Shown piece by piece: positions 16,591 through 24,806 of a stretch of 64,000 nt of DNA. The stretch spans positions 4,650,001 to 4,714,000 of the forward strand of contig JASGHP010000001.1 in NCBI GenBank assembly GCA_047602295.1, in the 5' to 3' direction. Both the position numbers and the translations under genes were made by a program. Source of the stretch: JACMLD01 sp047602295 (GTDB taxonomy: Bacteria > Bacteroidota > Bacteroidia > Chitinophagales > Chitinophagaceae). Position 1 is the first letter of the stretch, and each line of letters starts with the position of its first letter. The notes under the pieces were generated by a model. The model did no database searches. It worked only from the letters and a program-made list of their open reading frames with translations, and had not been told where the DNA came from.

Positions 16591-17802
16591 CTAATGCTTT
16601 GCTTGCAACCTGTTGACAATAGCTGCACATTTTAGAAATGCGCCTACACCTTTTGGATCGTCTTGTATAACGGGCTCACGCATGTAGTATTCAAAACTTC
16701 CGTCGCGATAGCTGTCTGGCTTGCCACCCAATCCGCTAACGGATACAGTGCCTTCTAAATTAATATTACCATTTGCATCCGTACTAATAAATTTCTTCAG
16801 TACACCATCATATCCTTTTTTGATGGAAGGCAAATATGTTTTCGGCAACCAATTATTCAATGCAGCTTTCGCCAATGTATAAGTGATCATGCAACTGGCA
16901 GATGCTTCCAGGTAATTGTTTTTATAATGCGGCTTATCAAGTATGTCCCAATAAGCACCGGTTTCACTGTCCTGCACTTTTGTAATAGCAACAGCAAAAC
17001 GATTTAAGATAGCCAGCAATTCTTTGCGCCTTGGATGGTTCTTTGGAAAATAATCCAGCACATCCACCAGCGCCATTCCATACCAACCCATTGCACGTCC
17101 CCAAAAATTAGGAGAGCAACCGGTAGTTTTATCTGCCCAGCGCTGCTCTTTGCTTTCATCCCACCCATGATACAAAAGACCGGTAGCTTTATCTCTTGCA
17201 TGTTTTTCCATCCATACAAACTGGTTGGCCACATCATTAAAAATGCTGTCTTCTTTAAACACCGATGCATACTCTGCATAAAACGGCTCTGCCATATACA
17301 GTCCGTCCAGCCACATTTGCCAGGGATAAATTTTCTTGTGCCAGAAACCACCTTCTTTGGTACGTGGCTGTAATTTCAATTGTGCACGCAAATGCATAAC
17401 CGCAGTTTTGTATTTTTCCTGGTGTGTGTTCTGCCAAAGCGTTATCAGGTTGCGACCGCACAATACATGGTCGAGGTTAAAATCATCCGGTTTATAACCT
17501 TTTATGCTGCCATCTTCCATTACAAATACATCCATGCTTTTTTTCACGGCATCATACCACACTGCATCATGCGTATTCTGCCAGAGGTATTCAAATCCTT
17601 TCAGCACCACGCCCCTGTCGTATGTCCACACAGGCGTTTTACCAAACTGCACACTGTCTGTCCATTTCCTGAAAACAGTCTGCCCCATTTTTATTGCATA
17701 GCTATTGCCATTTCCGGCCACCCAGTTATCAGCAGGTGTTTGCGCATATAAATTGTTTATTGCAAACAATACAATTGGCAGAAAGAATATTTTACGCATC
17801 AT
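16591..17802 (-). CDS. GH105 unsaturated rhamnogalacturonyl/galacturonyl hydrolase
   Basis: The 403-residue product has a signal peptide (about 1-20, NNLYAQ) and an (alpha/alpha)6 barrel of GH105. WTYDRGVVLKGFEYLW, LDHVLCGRNLI, PWQMWLDGLYMAEPF with the presumed catalytic Asp166, and MGWYGMALVDVLDYFP are family hallmarks. It releases delta-4,5-unsaturated uronic acids from oligosaccharides made by pectin lyases. It ends the homogalacturonan gene block; the GH28, CE12 and CE8 genes lie upstream on the same strand. No PL gene is seen in the window, so the unsaturated substrate must come from lyases encoded elsewhere. Confidence 0.92.
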   Translation of the reverse strand: MMRKIFFLPIVLFAINNLYAQTPADNWVAGNGNSYAIKMGQTVFRKWTDSVQFGKTPVWTYDRGVVLKGFEYLWQNTHDAVWYDAVKKSMDVFVMEDGSIKGYKPDDFNLDHVLCGRNLITLWQNTHQEKYKTAVMHLRAQLKLQPRTKEGGFWHKKIYPWQMWLDGLYMAEPFYAEYASVFKEDSIFNDVANQFVWMEKHARDKATGLLYHGWDESKEQRWADKTTGCSPNFWGRAMGWYGMALVDVLDYFPKNHPRRKELLAILNRFAVAITKVQDSETGAYWDILDKPHYKNNYLEASASCMITYTLAKAALNNWLPKTYLPSIKKGYDGVLKKFISTDANGNINLEGTVSVSGLGGKPDSYRDGSFEYYMREPVIQDDPKGVGAFLKCAAIVNRLQAKH

Positions 17803-17854
17803 ATTAAAAGAGGTTTCAGTTATTTATTTTTATTTGTGACACCAGCATTTGTTC

Positions 17855-18036
17855 TTTGGTCGACATCGTTGCGCCCGCCCCGCATTTATTGCCGGGGTCA
17901 CTCACTTCTGCTGTATATCTTTTTTGAGCTTTAGGCTGCTCCGTACATCCCTAAACAAATTTTAGTTGTCTCTGTGTTGCATCGTGCGAGGGGCTTCACC
18001 CCTCGCTAAATATATTGCGCCCTTTCAGGGCTTTGT
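17855..18036. repeat. GCATCGTTG-family repeat copy 2 plus paired hairpins
   Basis: Positions 17861-17946 hold ACATCGTTGCG, an insert GCCCGCCCCGCATTTATTG...GGGG that can fold, then GTCACTCACTTC and GAGCTTTAGGCTGCTCC. Positions 17986-18006 are a perfect 8-bp hairpin GCGAGGGG-CTTCA-CCCCTCGC, followed by a GCCCT-TTC-AGGGC hairpin ending a few bases from the GH28 stop. The hairpin pair recurs at 21799-21843. It may terminate GH28 transcripts. Confidence 0.65.
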
Positions 18037-18037
18037 T

Positions 18038-19675
18038 TTACTGCTTACCCGTTTCCACATGCACAGCACTCGACGGCACATCCGCAGCGGCTTTTATACT
18101 GGCACTTCCTGCATTGGCACAACACAGGTTTATGTTATTGCTTCGGTTTCCTTTTACGTCCAGCAACGGCAGACTATTCGGTTGATATTTGATAGCTTTG
18201 GTTGCAAGACCATCTGTATTGTCTGCTGTATAAACAGGGTATTTCTCACTCACCTCAAAACTGATATTCTCCAGCCGTATATTCTTTGCGTCTGTTAAGC
18301 TTACTGCCTGTTCTGCTTTTAAAAATGCATCGTGAATATAAATATCCTGCACCGGCATTTCAGACAAGCCCCTGATAAAGATGCCCGTCTTTGCACCCAC
18401 ACAGGCAATGTCTTCAAACTCCATATGCCTGAAGATAGGAGTGCCTTCATTCACTACAGGCCTTTCATCGCGTTTGCTATCGGTAGCAAATTTTACAAAA
18501 TAAAAAAGATCAAAGAATATCGCTTCCTGTCTTATGTCTTTCATCACCAAATGACGGGCATAAATATTCTCCACTACTCCGCCACGGCCACGGGTAGATT
18601 TAAAGCGCAATCCCTTTTCGGTTCCAATAAAACTGCAATGCTCTACAAATAGATTTCTTGCACCGCCACTCATCTCGCTACCCACTACAAAACCACCATG
18701 CGCTTTGTATACTATATTATTGCGGATGATGCCATTCTCTGTAGGCTTGCCGCGTTTTCTTCCTTCTTCATCTTTGCCAGATTTAATGCAGATTGCATCA
18801 TCGCCCACATCCATGATGCAGCCTTCCACCAAAAAGTTTTTGCAGCTCTCTATATCCATGCCATCTCCATTCTGTGCGTATTCAGGATTTTTTATTTTCA
18901 CATTGCGGATGGTAAGGTCTTCGCACAACAAAGGATGCAGGCACCACGCAGCAGAGTTTTGAAATACCACGCCTTCCAGCAATACTTTTTTGCAGTTGTT
19001 AATCACCACCAGGTTGGGTCTTAAAAAATCTTTCATGTTTTTAAAATCGTTGGGCGATTGACCGGCCGCAATCAACATACTTACATTGCCTTCCTTTGCA
19101 TTTTTAAATTGCTCACTCGGAAACCATTCAGAACTGTCTTTATTCAGCACGCCGCCGGAAGCAATCCGTTCAGCCCACTCTGCTTTTGTCATCTGCCATT
19201 TGGCTACGGCACGCCATGCATCGCCATTGCCATCTACAATGCCATTGCCGGTAATGGCAATATTCTGCTGATCCTTTGCCCATATAGGAGATTGATTGCG
19301 TGCAGCAGCTTTGCCTTCGTAAGTTCCCTCTACAATAGTGTATTGATCTTTATCTGTGGTAAACAGCAACACAGCAGCCGTTTTTAAATGAAGGTTTACA
19401 TTGCTCTTCATTTCTATAGGACCGGTAAGCCAAAGACCTTCGGGCACCACTACTACGCCACCGCCTTTCTGGCTGCAGGTGGAAATGGCTTTATTAATAG
19501 CAGCGGTTGCCAGTGTTTGTCCGCCTGCCACTGCGCCAAACTTTACAATATTAAAGCTGTCTTTCTTAAAAGCAGTTTGTTGCACCGTTGGCAAATGCGC
19601 CCAACTATATTGAGCCCGGATAGTAATTGATAAAATAAAACTGAACGCTAATACGCAAACCACTTGTTTTATCAT
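18038..19675 (-). CDS. GH28 polygalacturonase family protein
   Basis: From the ATG at 19675 the protein has 545 residues with a signal peptide MIKQVVCVLAFSFILSITIRAQ. An in-frame ATG at 19687 lies inside a dispersed repeat, so the first four codons from there are probably not native. The domain is a right-handed beta-helix with the GH28 active-site pattern (numbered from 19687): NGDGMD near 273-278, DVGDDAI with Asp296-Asp297, AHGG near 330 and GLRFKS. It hydrolyses alpha-1,4-galacturonan or, as an exo-enzyme, rhamnogalacturonan. The long form with an N-terminal lid resembles exo-acting members. Exact specificity is open. Confidence 0.9.
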   Translation of the reverse strand: MIKQVVCVLAFSFILSITIRAQYSWAHLPTVQQTAFKKDSFNIVKFGAVAGGQTLATAAINKAISTCSQKGGGVVVVPEGLWLTGPIEMKSNVNLHLKTAAVLLFTTDKDQYTIVEGTYEGKAAARNQSPIWAKDQQNIAITGNGIVDGNGDAWRAVAKWQMTKAEWAERIASGGVLNKDSSEWFPSEQFKNAKEGNVSMLIAAGQSPNDFKNMKDFLRPNLVVINNCKKVLLEGVVFQNSAAWCLHPLLCEDLTIRNVKIKNPEYAQNGDGMDIESCKNFLVEGCIMDVGDDAICIKSGKDEEGRKRGKPTENGIIRNNIVYKAHGGFVVGSEMSGGARNLFVEHCSFIGTEKGLRFKSTRGRGGVVENIYARHLVMKDIRQEAIFFDLFYFVKFATDSKRDERPVVNEGTPIFRHMEFEDIACVGAKTGIFIRGLSEMPVQDIYIHDAFLKAEQAVSLTDAKNIRLENISFEVSEKYPVYTADNTDGLATKAIKYQPNSLPLLDVKGNRSNNINLCCANAGSASIKAAADVPSSAVHVETGKQ

Positions 19676-19676
19676 T

Positions 19677-19898
19677 GTCTGAACCATGATTTACCTGATT
19701 AAAGGATTAATAGGATTTTTATTCCCGGATTTTTTTACCACAGTGGTAAAGGAGGTTTTCACGGAGGATAAAGAGAGCTACAAGTTGCTAGCTACAAGCT
19801 GAAAGCCCTTTTGCTTCGAACTGCTCCCGGATTTTTTTGTCTGAACCATGATTTACCTGATTAAAGGATTAATAGGATTTTCATTCCCGGATTGTTTT
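19677..19898. repeat. Two direct copies of a ~60-bp repeat flanking a CCTCCGTG-type element
   Basis: TGTCTGAACCATGATTTACC followed by TGATTAAAGGATTAATAGG and ATTCCCGGATT occurs at 19677 and again at 19838, nearly identical and 161 bases apart. Between them lies a GTGGTAAAGGAGGTTTTCAC / GGAGGATAAAGAG element that resembles 16476-16550 in reverse and 23400-23475. The first copy overlaps the beginning of the GH28 frame. No gene is seen here. Confidence 0.8.
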
Positions 19899-19943
19899 GA
19901 TGTTGCAAATAATCAACAACCACTCACGACTCACGTTTTTGGA

Positions 19944-20690
19944 CTACTGCTTCACAATCTTATCCGCTACCGGCAAATTCAGCGTTTTTATTTCCTGCAA
20001 TACCAGTTGTGCCATTTTTCTTGCGCCCAGTTCATTAAAGTGCGTATCGTCTTCTTTACCTTTTGGATAATTAGGATGCTCTCCCGGCTGCAGGTGATTG
20101 AAAAGCAGTTTTGAATTCTCCACACCAAAACTTTGTAACAATGCCATACTGGTTTTATTCAAATCTATCAAAGGTGTATTGGTTTCTTTTGCAATCTCCA
20201 TTACATAAGATGCATACGGCACATGCGTATCTACAATTTGTCCGTTGGCATCAAACCTGCGCCTGGCCACTGGCGTAATTAAAACCGGAAAAGCTCCTTT
20301 GCTTCTTGTATCACTAACATACCGGCGCAGGTTGGTTTTAAATTCATCTGGTGTGGTATAGGTTTTCTTTTCTTTTATTTCATCATTGTGTCCAAACTGA
20401 ACATACACATAATCACCCGCTGCAAGATTATCCATTATTTGCTGCCAGCGTTTTTCTTCTATAAATGAACGGGTACTGCGGCCATTCTGTGCAGTGTTTA
20501 CTACCTGTACAGTAGAATCAAAAAATGCGGTGAAGGGCATGCCCCAACCAGTTTCCGGATAGGCGCTTACTGCTTTTATAGACATGGTAGAATCGCCCAC
20601 CAGGTAGATTTTCATTTTTGGCTTTTGCAATGTAAATGCCATCGTAGTAGATAACAACAGCAATAGCAGGGCAGCAAATCGTTTATTCAT
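19944..20690 (-). CDS. Rhamnogalacturonan acetylesterase (SGNH, CE12)
   Basis: The 248-residue protein has a signal peptide (about 1-20) and all SGNH blocks: GDSTMS with the nucleophile Ser, a Gly block VVNTAQNGRSTRSF, GHNDE, and DDTHFNELG with Asp/His. These match CE12 rhamnogalacturonan and pectin acetylesterases, which remove acetyl groups so that backbone hydrolases can act. It starts 3 bases after the pectinesterase stop, so the two are co-transcribed. Confidence 0.92.
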   Translation of the reverse strand: MNKRFAALLLLLLSTTMAFTLQKPKMKIYLVGDSTMSIKAVSAYPETGWGMPFTAFFDSTVQVVNTAQNGRSTRSFIEEKRWQQIMDNLAAGDYVYVQFGHNDEIKEKKTYTTPDEFKTNLRRYVSDTRSKGAFPVLITPVARRRFDANGQIVDTHVPYASYVMEIAKETNTPLIDLNKTSMALLQSFGVENSKLLFNHLQPGEHPNYPKGKEDDTHFNELGARKMAQLVLQEIKTLNLPVADKIVKQ

Positions 20691-20693
20691 TGT

Positions 20694-21722
20694 TTATTTT
20701 TTTGCGGGCCATTCAAATGGTTTTGCATCTATTACTTTGTACCAGTCTGCCTGCAACATTTCTTTTCCGTAATCATCTTCAAATATTTTATCGGCAGTAT
20801 AATCTTTTGCTTCCTTTTCTGTTAGCTGATGGCTCCAGGAAACCCTTGCTGTGGTTTTGCTTCCTTCTCCTGTATTCATGTATTCAGCATAATAAACTGT
20901 TTTCTCAATAGCAGGATTGTTCCAGTTGTCCCAACCCGCTGGCGCAATTGCTTTTGGCAATGCACAACGCAGAAAAACTGTTTTAGCGGCGCCTCGCCAG
21001 GGCCTGCCGAGGTGTAATGCATCAACTGTTGCAGCGGCTGTTATTGTGCAATCGCTAAACACATAGCCATACTTTTTTCCTTTGGCAGTGCTTGCTGCCG
21101 TTATGTATGAATTGGCTTTGCAGTAAATGCGGCAATGATCAAACAAAGCAGTAGCTGGACCAAAAATAAAATCTGTTGTTCCTTCAATATAACAATCAGT
21201 AAATAGCTGCCGCGATAATTCTCCGCCTGTAAAAATAGTATCCTGGTTGCCCAGGAAGCGACAGTTTTTAAATACGGCTTTATCAGCATCCACATACAAT
21301 GCTACTGCCTGCCCAACCGGACCAGCACTATTGGCAAAAGTTATGTTCTCTGCCACAAACCTGTTACCCGAAATTTTTGCTGTGTAAGAAGTAAATGTAT
21401 TCAGCTTTCCCCTGCCGGAATAATCGTTGAAAGTAATGATGGTACTGTCTACGCTCTGGCCAATAAAGCGAACATCGGTATTGGTAGAAGGCAGTTCTAT
21501 CTTTTCATTGTAGACACCATTTTTTATATAGAGCACAATGGGCATTAAAGGATATACCCGCATGGCATCAATGGCATCCTGTATGTATTTAAAATCTCCG
21601 GAGCCATCTTTTGCTACGGTAAAAACATATTTGTATTGCGGACCGGGAAGCGTTTGTGCAAAGCTGTTGCTGCATAGCAGTATTGCGGCCAGAAAATATA
21701 CAATCGTTTTAAAAAAATGCAT
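20694..21722 (-). CDS. Pectin methylesterase (CE8)
   Basis: The 342-residue product has a signal peptide (about 1-22, CSNSFAQ) and a right-handed beta-helix with CE8 motifs: GQAVALYVDADKAVF, GNQDTIFTG and GTTDFIFGPA, carrying the two catalytic Asp residues, and LGRPWRG with the active-site Arg. It demethylates homogalacturonan for GH28 and lyases. It is the first gene of a short operon with CE12. The gap upstream contains a hairpin pair and the divergent LacI gene. Confidence 0.94.
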   Translation of the reverse strand: MHFFKTIVYFLAAILLCSNSFAQTLPGPQYKYVFTVAKDGSGDFKYIQDAIDAMRVYPLMPIVLYIKNGVYNEKIELPSTNTDVRFIGQSVDSTIITFNDYSGRGKLNTFTSYTAKISGNRFVAENITFANSAGPVGQAVALYVDADKAVFKNCRFLGNQDTIFTGGELSRQLFTDCYIEGTTDFIFGPATALFDHCRIYCKANSYITAASTAKGKKYGYVFSDCTITAAATVDALHLGRPWRGAAKTVFLRCALPKAIAPAGWDNWNNPAIEKTVYYAEYMNTGEGSKTTARVSWSHQLTEKEAKDYTADKIFEDDYGKEMLQADWYKVIDAKPFEWPAKK

Positions 21723-22055
21723 GCGCTGTAATTGTTAGCAAATTGATTTGTCTTGCAAAAATCTATTTGTGCAAAGGGATTCATTCCTCGCACATTGTGC
21801 GAAGGGCTACACCCTTCGCAATTATATGACGCCCTTTCAGGGCTATAACTGCTTTTTAAATTTATCTCCGTTTGCGTTCATCTGCATTGCTGTTTTCTTC
21901 AAAATCCGGGGGAAATATTTGTCCCGCTGCCCCAACCTATGAAAAAGAGGTGAAATAAGGCACAAAAAATTGAAATACACCCTTTTATTTGGTACCGATT
22001 AAGCTAGATTAGTTAGCTTAGCATTATCCATTAACCCGAGCTCCAATTAGACAGC
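21723..22055. other. Divergent intergenic region between pectinesterase and LacI regulator
   Basis: The left part holds the hairpin pair GCGAAGGG-CTACA-CCCTTCGC (21799-21819) and GCCCT-TTC-AGGGC (21831-21843), seen also next to the GH28 stop. The right part is AT-rich and carries a perfect inverted repeat at 22000-22020. The promoters of both the pectin operon and the regulator must lie here, but no exact TAnnTTTG was found. Confidence 0.6.
22000..22020. promoter_or_regulatory. Perfect inverted repeat, candidate operator of the LacI regulator
   Basis: TAAGCTA and TAGCTTA (7 bp each, perfect) flank GATTAGT. It lies 36 bases before the LacI ATG and faces the pectinesterase gene on the other side. 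Autoregulation or control of the pectin operon is inferred; the 7-base spacer is long for a LacI operator. Confidence 0.35.
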
Positions 22056-23087
22056 ATGAAGTTTGAGTCAGCCACGATAAAAGATATTGCAAAAGCACTT
22101 TCACTGTCACCTTCCACAGTTAGCCGGGCATTGCGTGACAGCTATGAAATCAGTCCCGAAACAAAAAAACTAGTAACCGAATACGCCAAAAGCATCAACT
22201 ATCGTCCCAATCCCGTTGCTTTAAGCCTTCGTCAAAAAACAACCCGGTCTATAGGCATTTTGGTGGCAGAAATTGCCAATACTTTTTTCTCTCACGTTAT
22301 AAATGGTATAGAACTGGCGGCCAATGAAAGAGGATACAATGTAATCATTGCGCAAACCCACGAAGACTATGAACGTGAAGTAAGCAATATGAATTTTCTT
22401 GCTTCCAGGTCTATTGATGGCTGCCTGGTTTCTGTATCTGCAGAAACAAAAGATTACAGCCATTTTACCACACTCTCAGAAAAAGGTTTTCCCATTGTTT
22501 GTTTTGATCGGGTGGTGAATGAAATTAATTCTCACACTGTAACCATAGACAATTTTAAAGGTGGTTACGACGCAACAACACATTTAATCAATAACGGGTT
22601 TAAGCGCATTGCCATACTGTCTAACTCTTCTTTTCTTTCCATCACCACCAACAGGCTGGCCGGTTATAAAAAAGCAATGGAAGATCACGGACTACCCATC
22701 GACGAATCGTGGATTAAATACTGCCTGCACGGTGGCCTGGTGTACCAGGAAATAGAAGACGCCATGAACGAATTGCTAAAAAGCAAACACAAACCAGATG
22801 CAATTTTTACGGCTGGCGATAAACTAACTACCACCTGCATGCGCTATTGCCAAACCCATCAAATTAAAATACCAAAAGAACTGGCTATTATAGGTTTCAG
22901 CAATCTTGATCTACCAGATCTTCTTTCTCCCCCGCTATCTGTGGTAAAACAACCTGCATTTGAAATGGGCAAAATTGCAGCAGAACTGCTCATCAAAACC
23001 ATTGAATCTAAAAGAGCCATCACAGAGTTTGAAAAGATAACTTTATTGCCAGAGCTTTTTATCCGTAAATCGAGCCTGCATGTATAA
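22056..23087 (+). CDS. LacI family transcriptional regulator
   Basis: The 343-residue product has an N-terminal LacI helix-turn-helix (TIKDIAKALSLSPSTVSRAL), a hinge helix near YRPNPVALSLR and a periplasmic-binding-protein-like effector domain from about 65 (SIGILVAEIANTFFSHVINGIE) to the end. It is transcribed away from the pectinesterase/GH28 genes and sits in the pectin region, so it probably senses a pectin-derived sugar or uronate. It is the only plus-strand gene right of 6500, which also fits a local regulator. Confidence 0.93.
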   Translation: MKFESATIKDIAKALSLSPSTVSRALRDSYEISPETKKLVTEYAKSINYRPNPVALSLRQKTTRSIGILVAEIANTFFSHVINGIELAANERGYNVIIAQTHEDYEREVSNMNFLASRSIDGCLVSVSAETKDYSHFTTLSEKGFPIVCFDRVVNEINSHTVTIDNFKGGYDATTHLINNGFKRIAILSNSSFLSITTNRLAGYKKAMEDHGLPIDESWIKYCLHGGLVYQEIEDAMNELLKSKHKPDAIFTAGDKLTTTCMRYCQTHQIKIPKELAIIGFSNLDLPDLLSPPLSVVKQPAFEMGKIAAELLIKTIESKRAITEFEKITLLPELFIRKSSLHV

Positions 23088-23490
23088 GCATAGCCAATAA
23101 TGTCCACTTGCCTTATTTCAAAAAACTAACTCATTTCAATAGATAAAAGGGGTAAAACTTAGCAGCAGAAATAACTGCATAAAATCAGCGCAGATAATAT
23201 TTTTACGGCTAAGCAACCTCTTTATTTGCAACCCGATTTTGATTGCAATTGGTTATACCGCAAAGTAAAAAAAATCGGCCTGTTACAGAGGCGGCTTGTT
23301 AATATATTTACGCAAACGTTGCCGAGCTGTGTGAACAATGACGCAGGGAGTCTAAGTCAAAATTCAAAAGTAAAAAGTTGAACACCTTAAATGTTAACTT
23401 CTTTATCCTCCGTGAAAACCTCCTGCGCCTCTGTGGTAAAGAAATCCGCGAGCAATCGAAGCAAAAGGCTCATAGCTCATAGCTTTCTTC
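23088..23490. other. Gap without genes; candidate operator and CCTCCGTG repeat
   Basis: Position 23305-23322 holds ATTTACGCAAACGTTGCC, shared with 16095-16112. From 23400 a CCTCCGTGAAAACCTCCTGC / GCCTCTGTGGTAAAG element is followed by AATCCGCGAGCAATCGAAG, copying parts of 16480-16550. Near the AraC stop are CATAGCTCATAGC units. No open frame looks real. Confidence 0.6.
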
Positions 23491-24411
23491 CTACTCATTA
23501 TTTAACGAGCGATACTTCTTAGGCGAGATGCCAATAATAGTGCGGAAACGTTTAGAAAAGTAATAAGGATCATCAAAGCCCATGCTAAAGGCAATGTCTT
23601 TTACAGACCTGTCTGTAAAGTTTAATTGCTGGCAGGCTTTCTGCATTTTCATTTGCACAAAATAGTCAATGGGCGCATAACCGGTTTTCTGTTTAAACAA
23701 ATTAGAAAACCGCGATACCGAATAATTATATTGGCTGCTTAATTCATTTAAGGTAATGTTCTCGTCTATTTTTTCCTGCATAAAAAGAATAGCACTGTCC
23801 ACGCAATCTATTTTCTCGTTGCCAGAACCAGCATAGTGCCTTGAATTATAAATAAACAATGCCAGGAAATGCGAGAGGCACATGTTGGCAAAAAGCAGGT
23901 TGTCTATACTGTAACCAAGTTCAAGTGTTTTATAAATTTTTGAAAACAGGGGCAGCACATCTCCGTTGTTTCTTATGTGGGCGGGTTTAAAATGTTGTTG
24001 CACCGCGTGCACTTCGTTCAGTTCTTTTAATGAGTCGCCGCCAAAATGTATCCAGTAAATGCTCCAGGGTTCATCCTGGCTGCTGCCATATGCATGCTCT
24101 GTATTTTGCGGCAGGATAAAAAATTCATTGGGGCCAACTTCATATTCCTGCTTACCTATTTTGTACCAGCCTTTTCCGTCTACGCAGTAAAATAAAAAAT
24201 TTTCAGGAAGACCTTTTTTGCGATAGGTATAATGGTCTTTTGCTTTGGGGTAATAGCCAATGCTACAAATATGCAGGTGTTTCAGCAATGGATTGCCAAG
24301 CACACGTGCCTTTAAGATGGTTTTGGGTATTTCTATGCGCTGCCGCCCAATACCATACCATATATTTTTCCTGGAGCCTTGTTTATCGTCTTCCTTCATA
24401 GGTGCAATCAT
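23491..24411 (-). CDS. AraC family transcriptional regulator
   Basis: From the ATG at 24411 (Met5 downstream also possible) about 306 residues. The N-terminal half is a cupin-like sugar-binding domain (GKGWYKIGKQEYEVGPNEFFILPQNTEH, then WSIYWIHFGG), similar to the AraC arabinose-binding domain. The C-terminal ~100 residues carry the two helix-turn-helices, including LNELSSQYNYSVSRFSNLFKQK and VKDIAFSMGFDDPYYFSKRF. It probably senses a plant sugar and controls the neighbouring glycosidase genes. No target is visible. Confidence 0.92.
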   Translation of the reverse strand: MIAPMKEDDKQGSRKNIWYGIGRQRIEIPKTILKARVLGNPLLKHLHICSIGYYPKAKDHYTYRKKGLPENFLFYCVDGKGWYKIGKQEYEVGPNEFFILPQNTEHAYGSSQDEPWSIYWIHFGGDSLKELNEVHAVQQHFKPAHIRNNGDVLPLFSKIYKTLELGYSIDNLLFANMCLSHFLALFIYNSRHYAGSGNEKIDCVDSAILFMQEKIDENITLNELSSQYNYSVSRFSNLFKQKTGYAPIDYFVQMKMQKACQQLNFTDRSVKDIAFSMGFDDPYYFSKRFRTIIGISPKKYRSLNNE

Positions 24412-24806
24412 CAAATAAGAAAGGAAAATTAGTAAATATTTGGAAGAAAGTATTTAGTATGCAGTATTTAGTATACAGACTTTGTGGCCTTCCTTTGCAA
24501 GAATATGAGTTGAGGCTTTCCGACTAAGATTTTTTATTGGCCAGCATCGGTTCTTTGAGCAACATCCTTGCGACGCTCCATTCAACAATAGCAACACAGA
24601 CTGATCTTCAGCATCCTCCGTAAAATACCTTTAGGAGTATCTGGTATCAATATCTAGACTTTGCGGCTTGCCTTTGGAAGAAAGTATTCAGTATTCAGTA
24701 TTCAGTATGCAGTATTTAGACTTTGCGGACCAATTAGCAAAGGCCTCTCCTTCCACCTTCAACCCTAAACCTTACGCCTTAAACCTTCTGCCTTCTGCCT
24801 TTCATC
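24412..24806. repeat. Gap filled by heptamer-type arrays and a GCATCGTTG-like fragment
   Basis: Units of AGTATTTAGTATGCAGTATTT occur at 24450-24480 and ATTCAGTATTCAGTATTCAG at 24685-24715, both followed by AGACTTTG(T/C)GG. At 24541-24590 CAGCATCGGTTCTTTGAGC..ACATCCTTGCGACG is a diverged member of the GCATCGTTG family. At 24745-24806 CCTTCTGCCTTCTGCCTTTC-type units run straight into the stop of GH106. No gene is seen. Confidence 0.7.
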
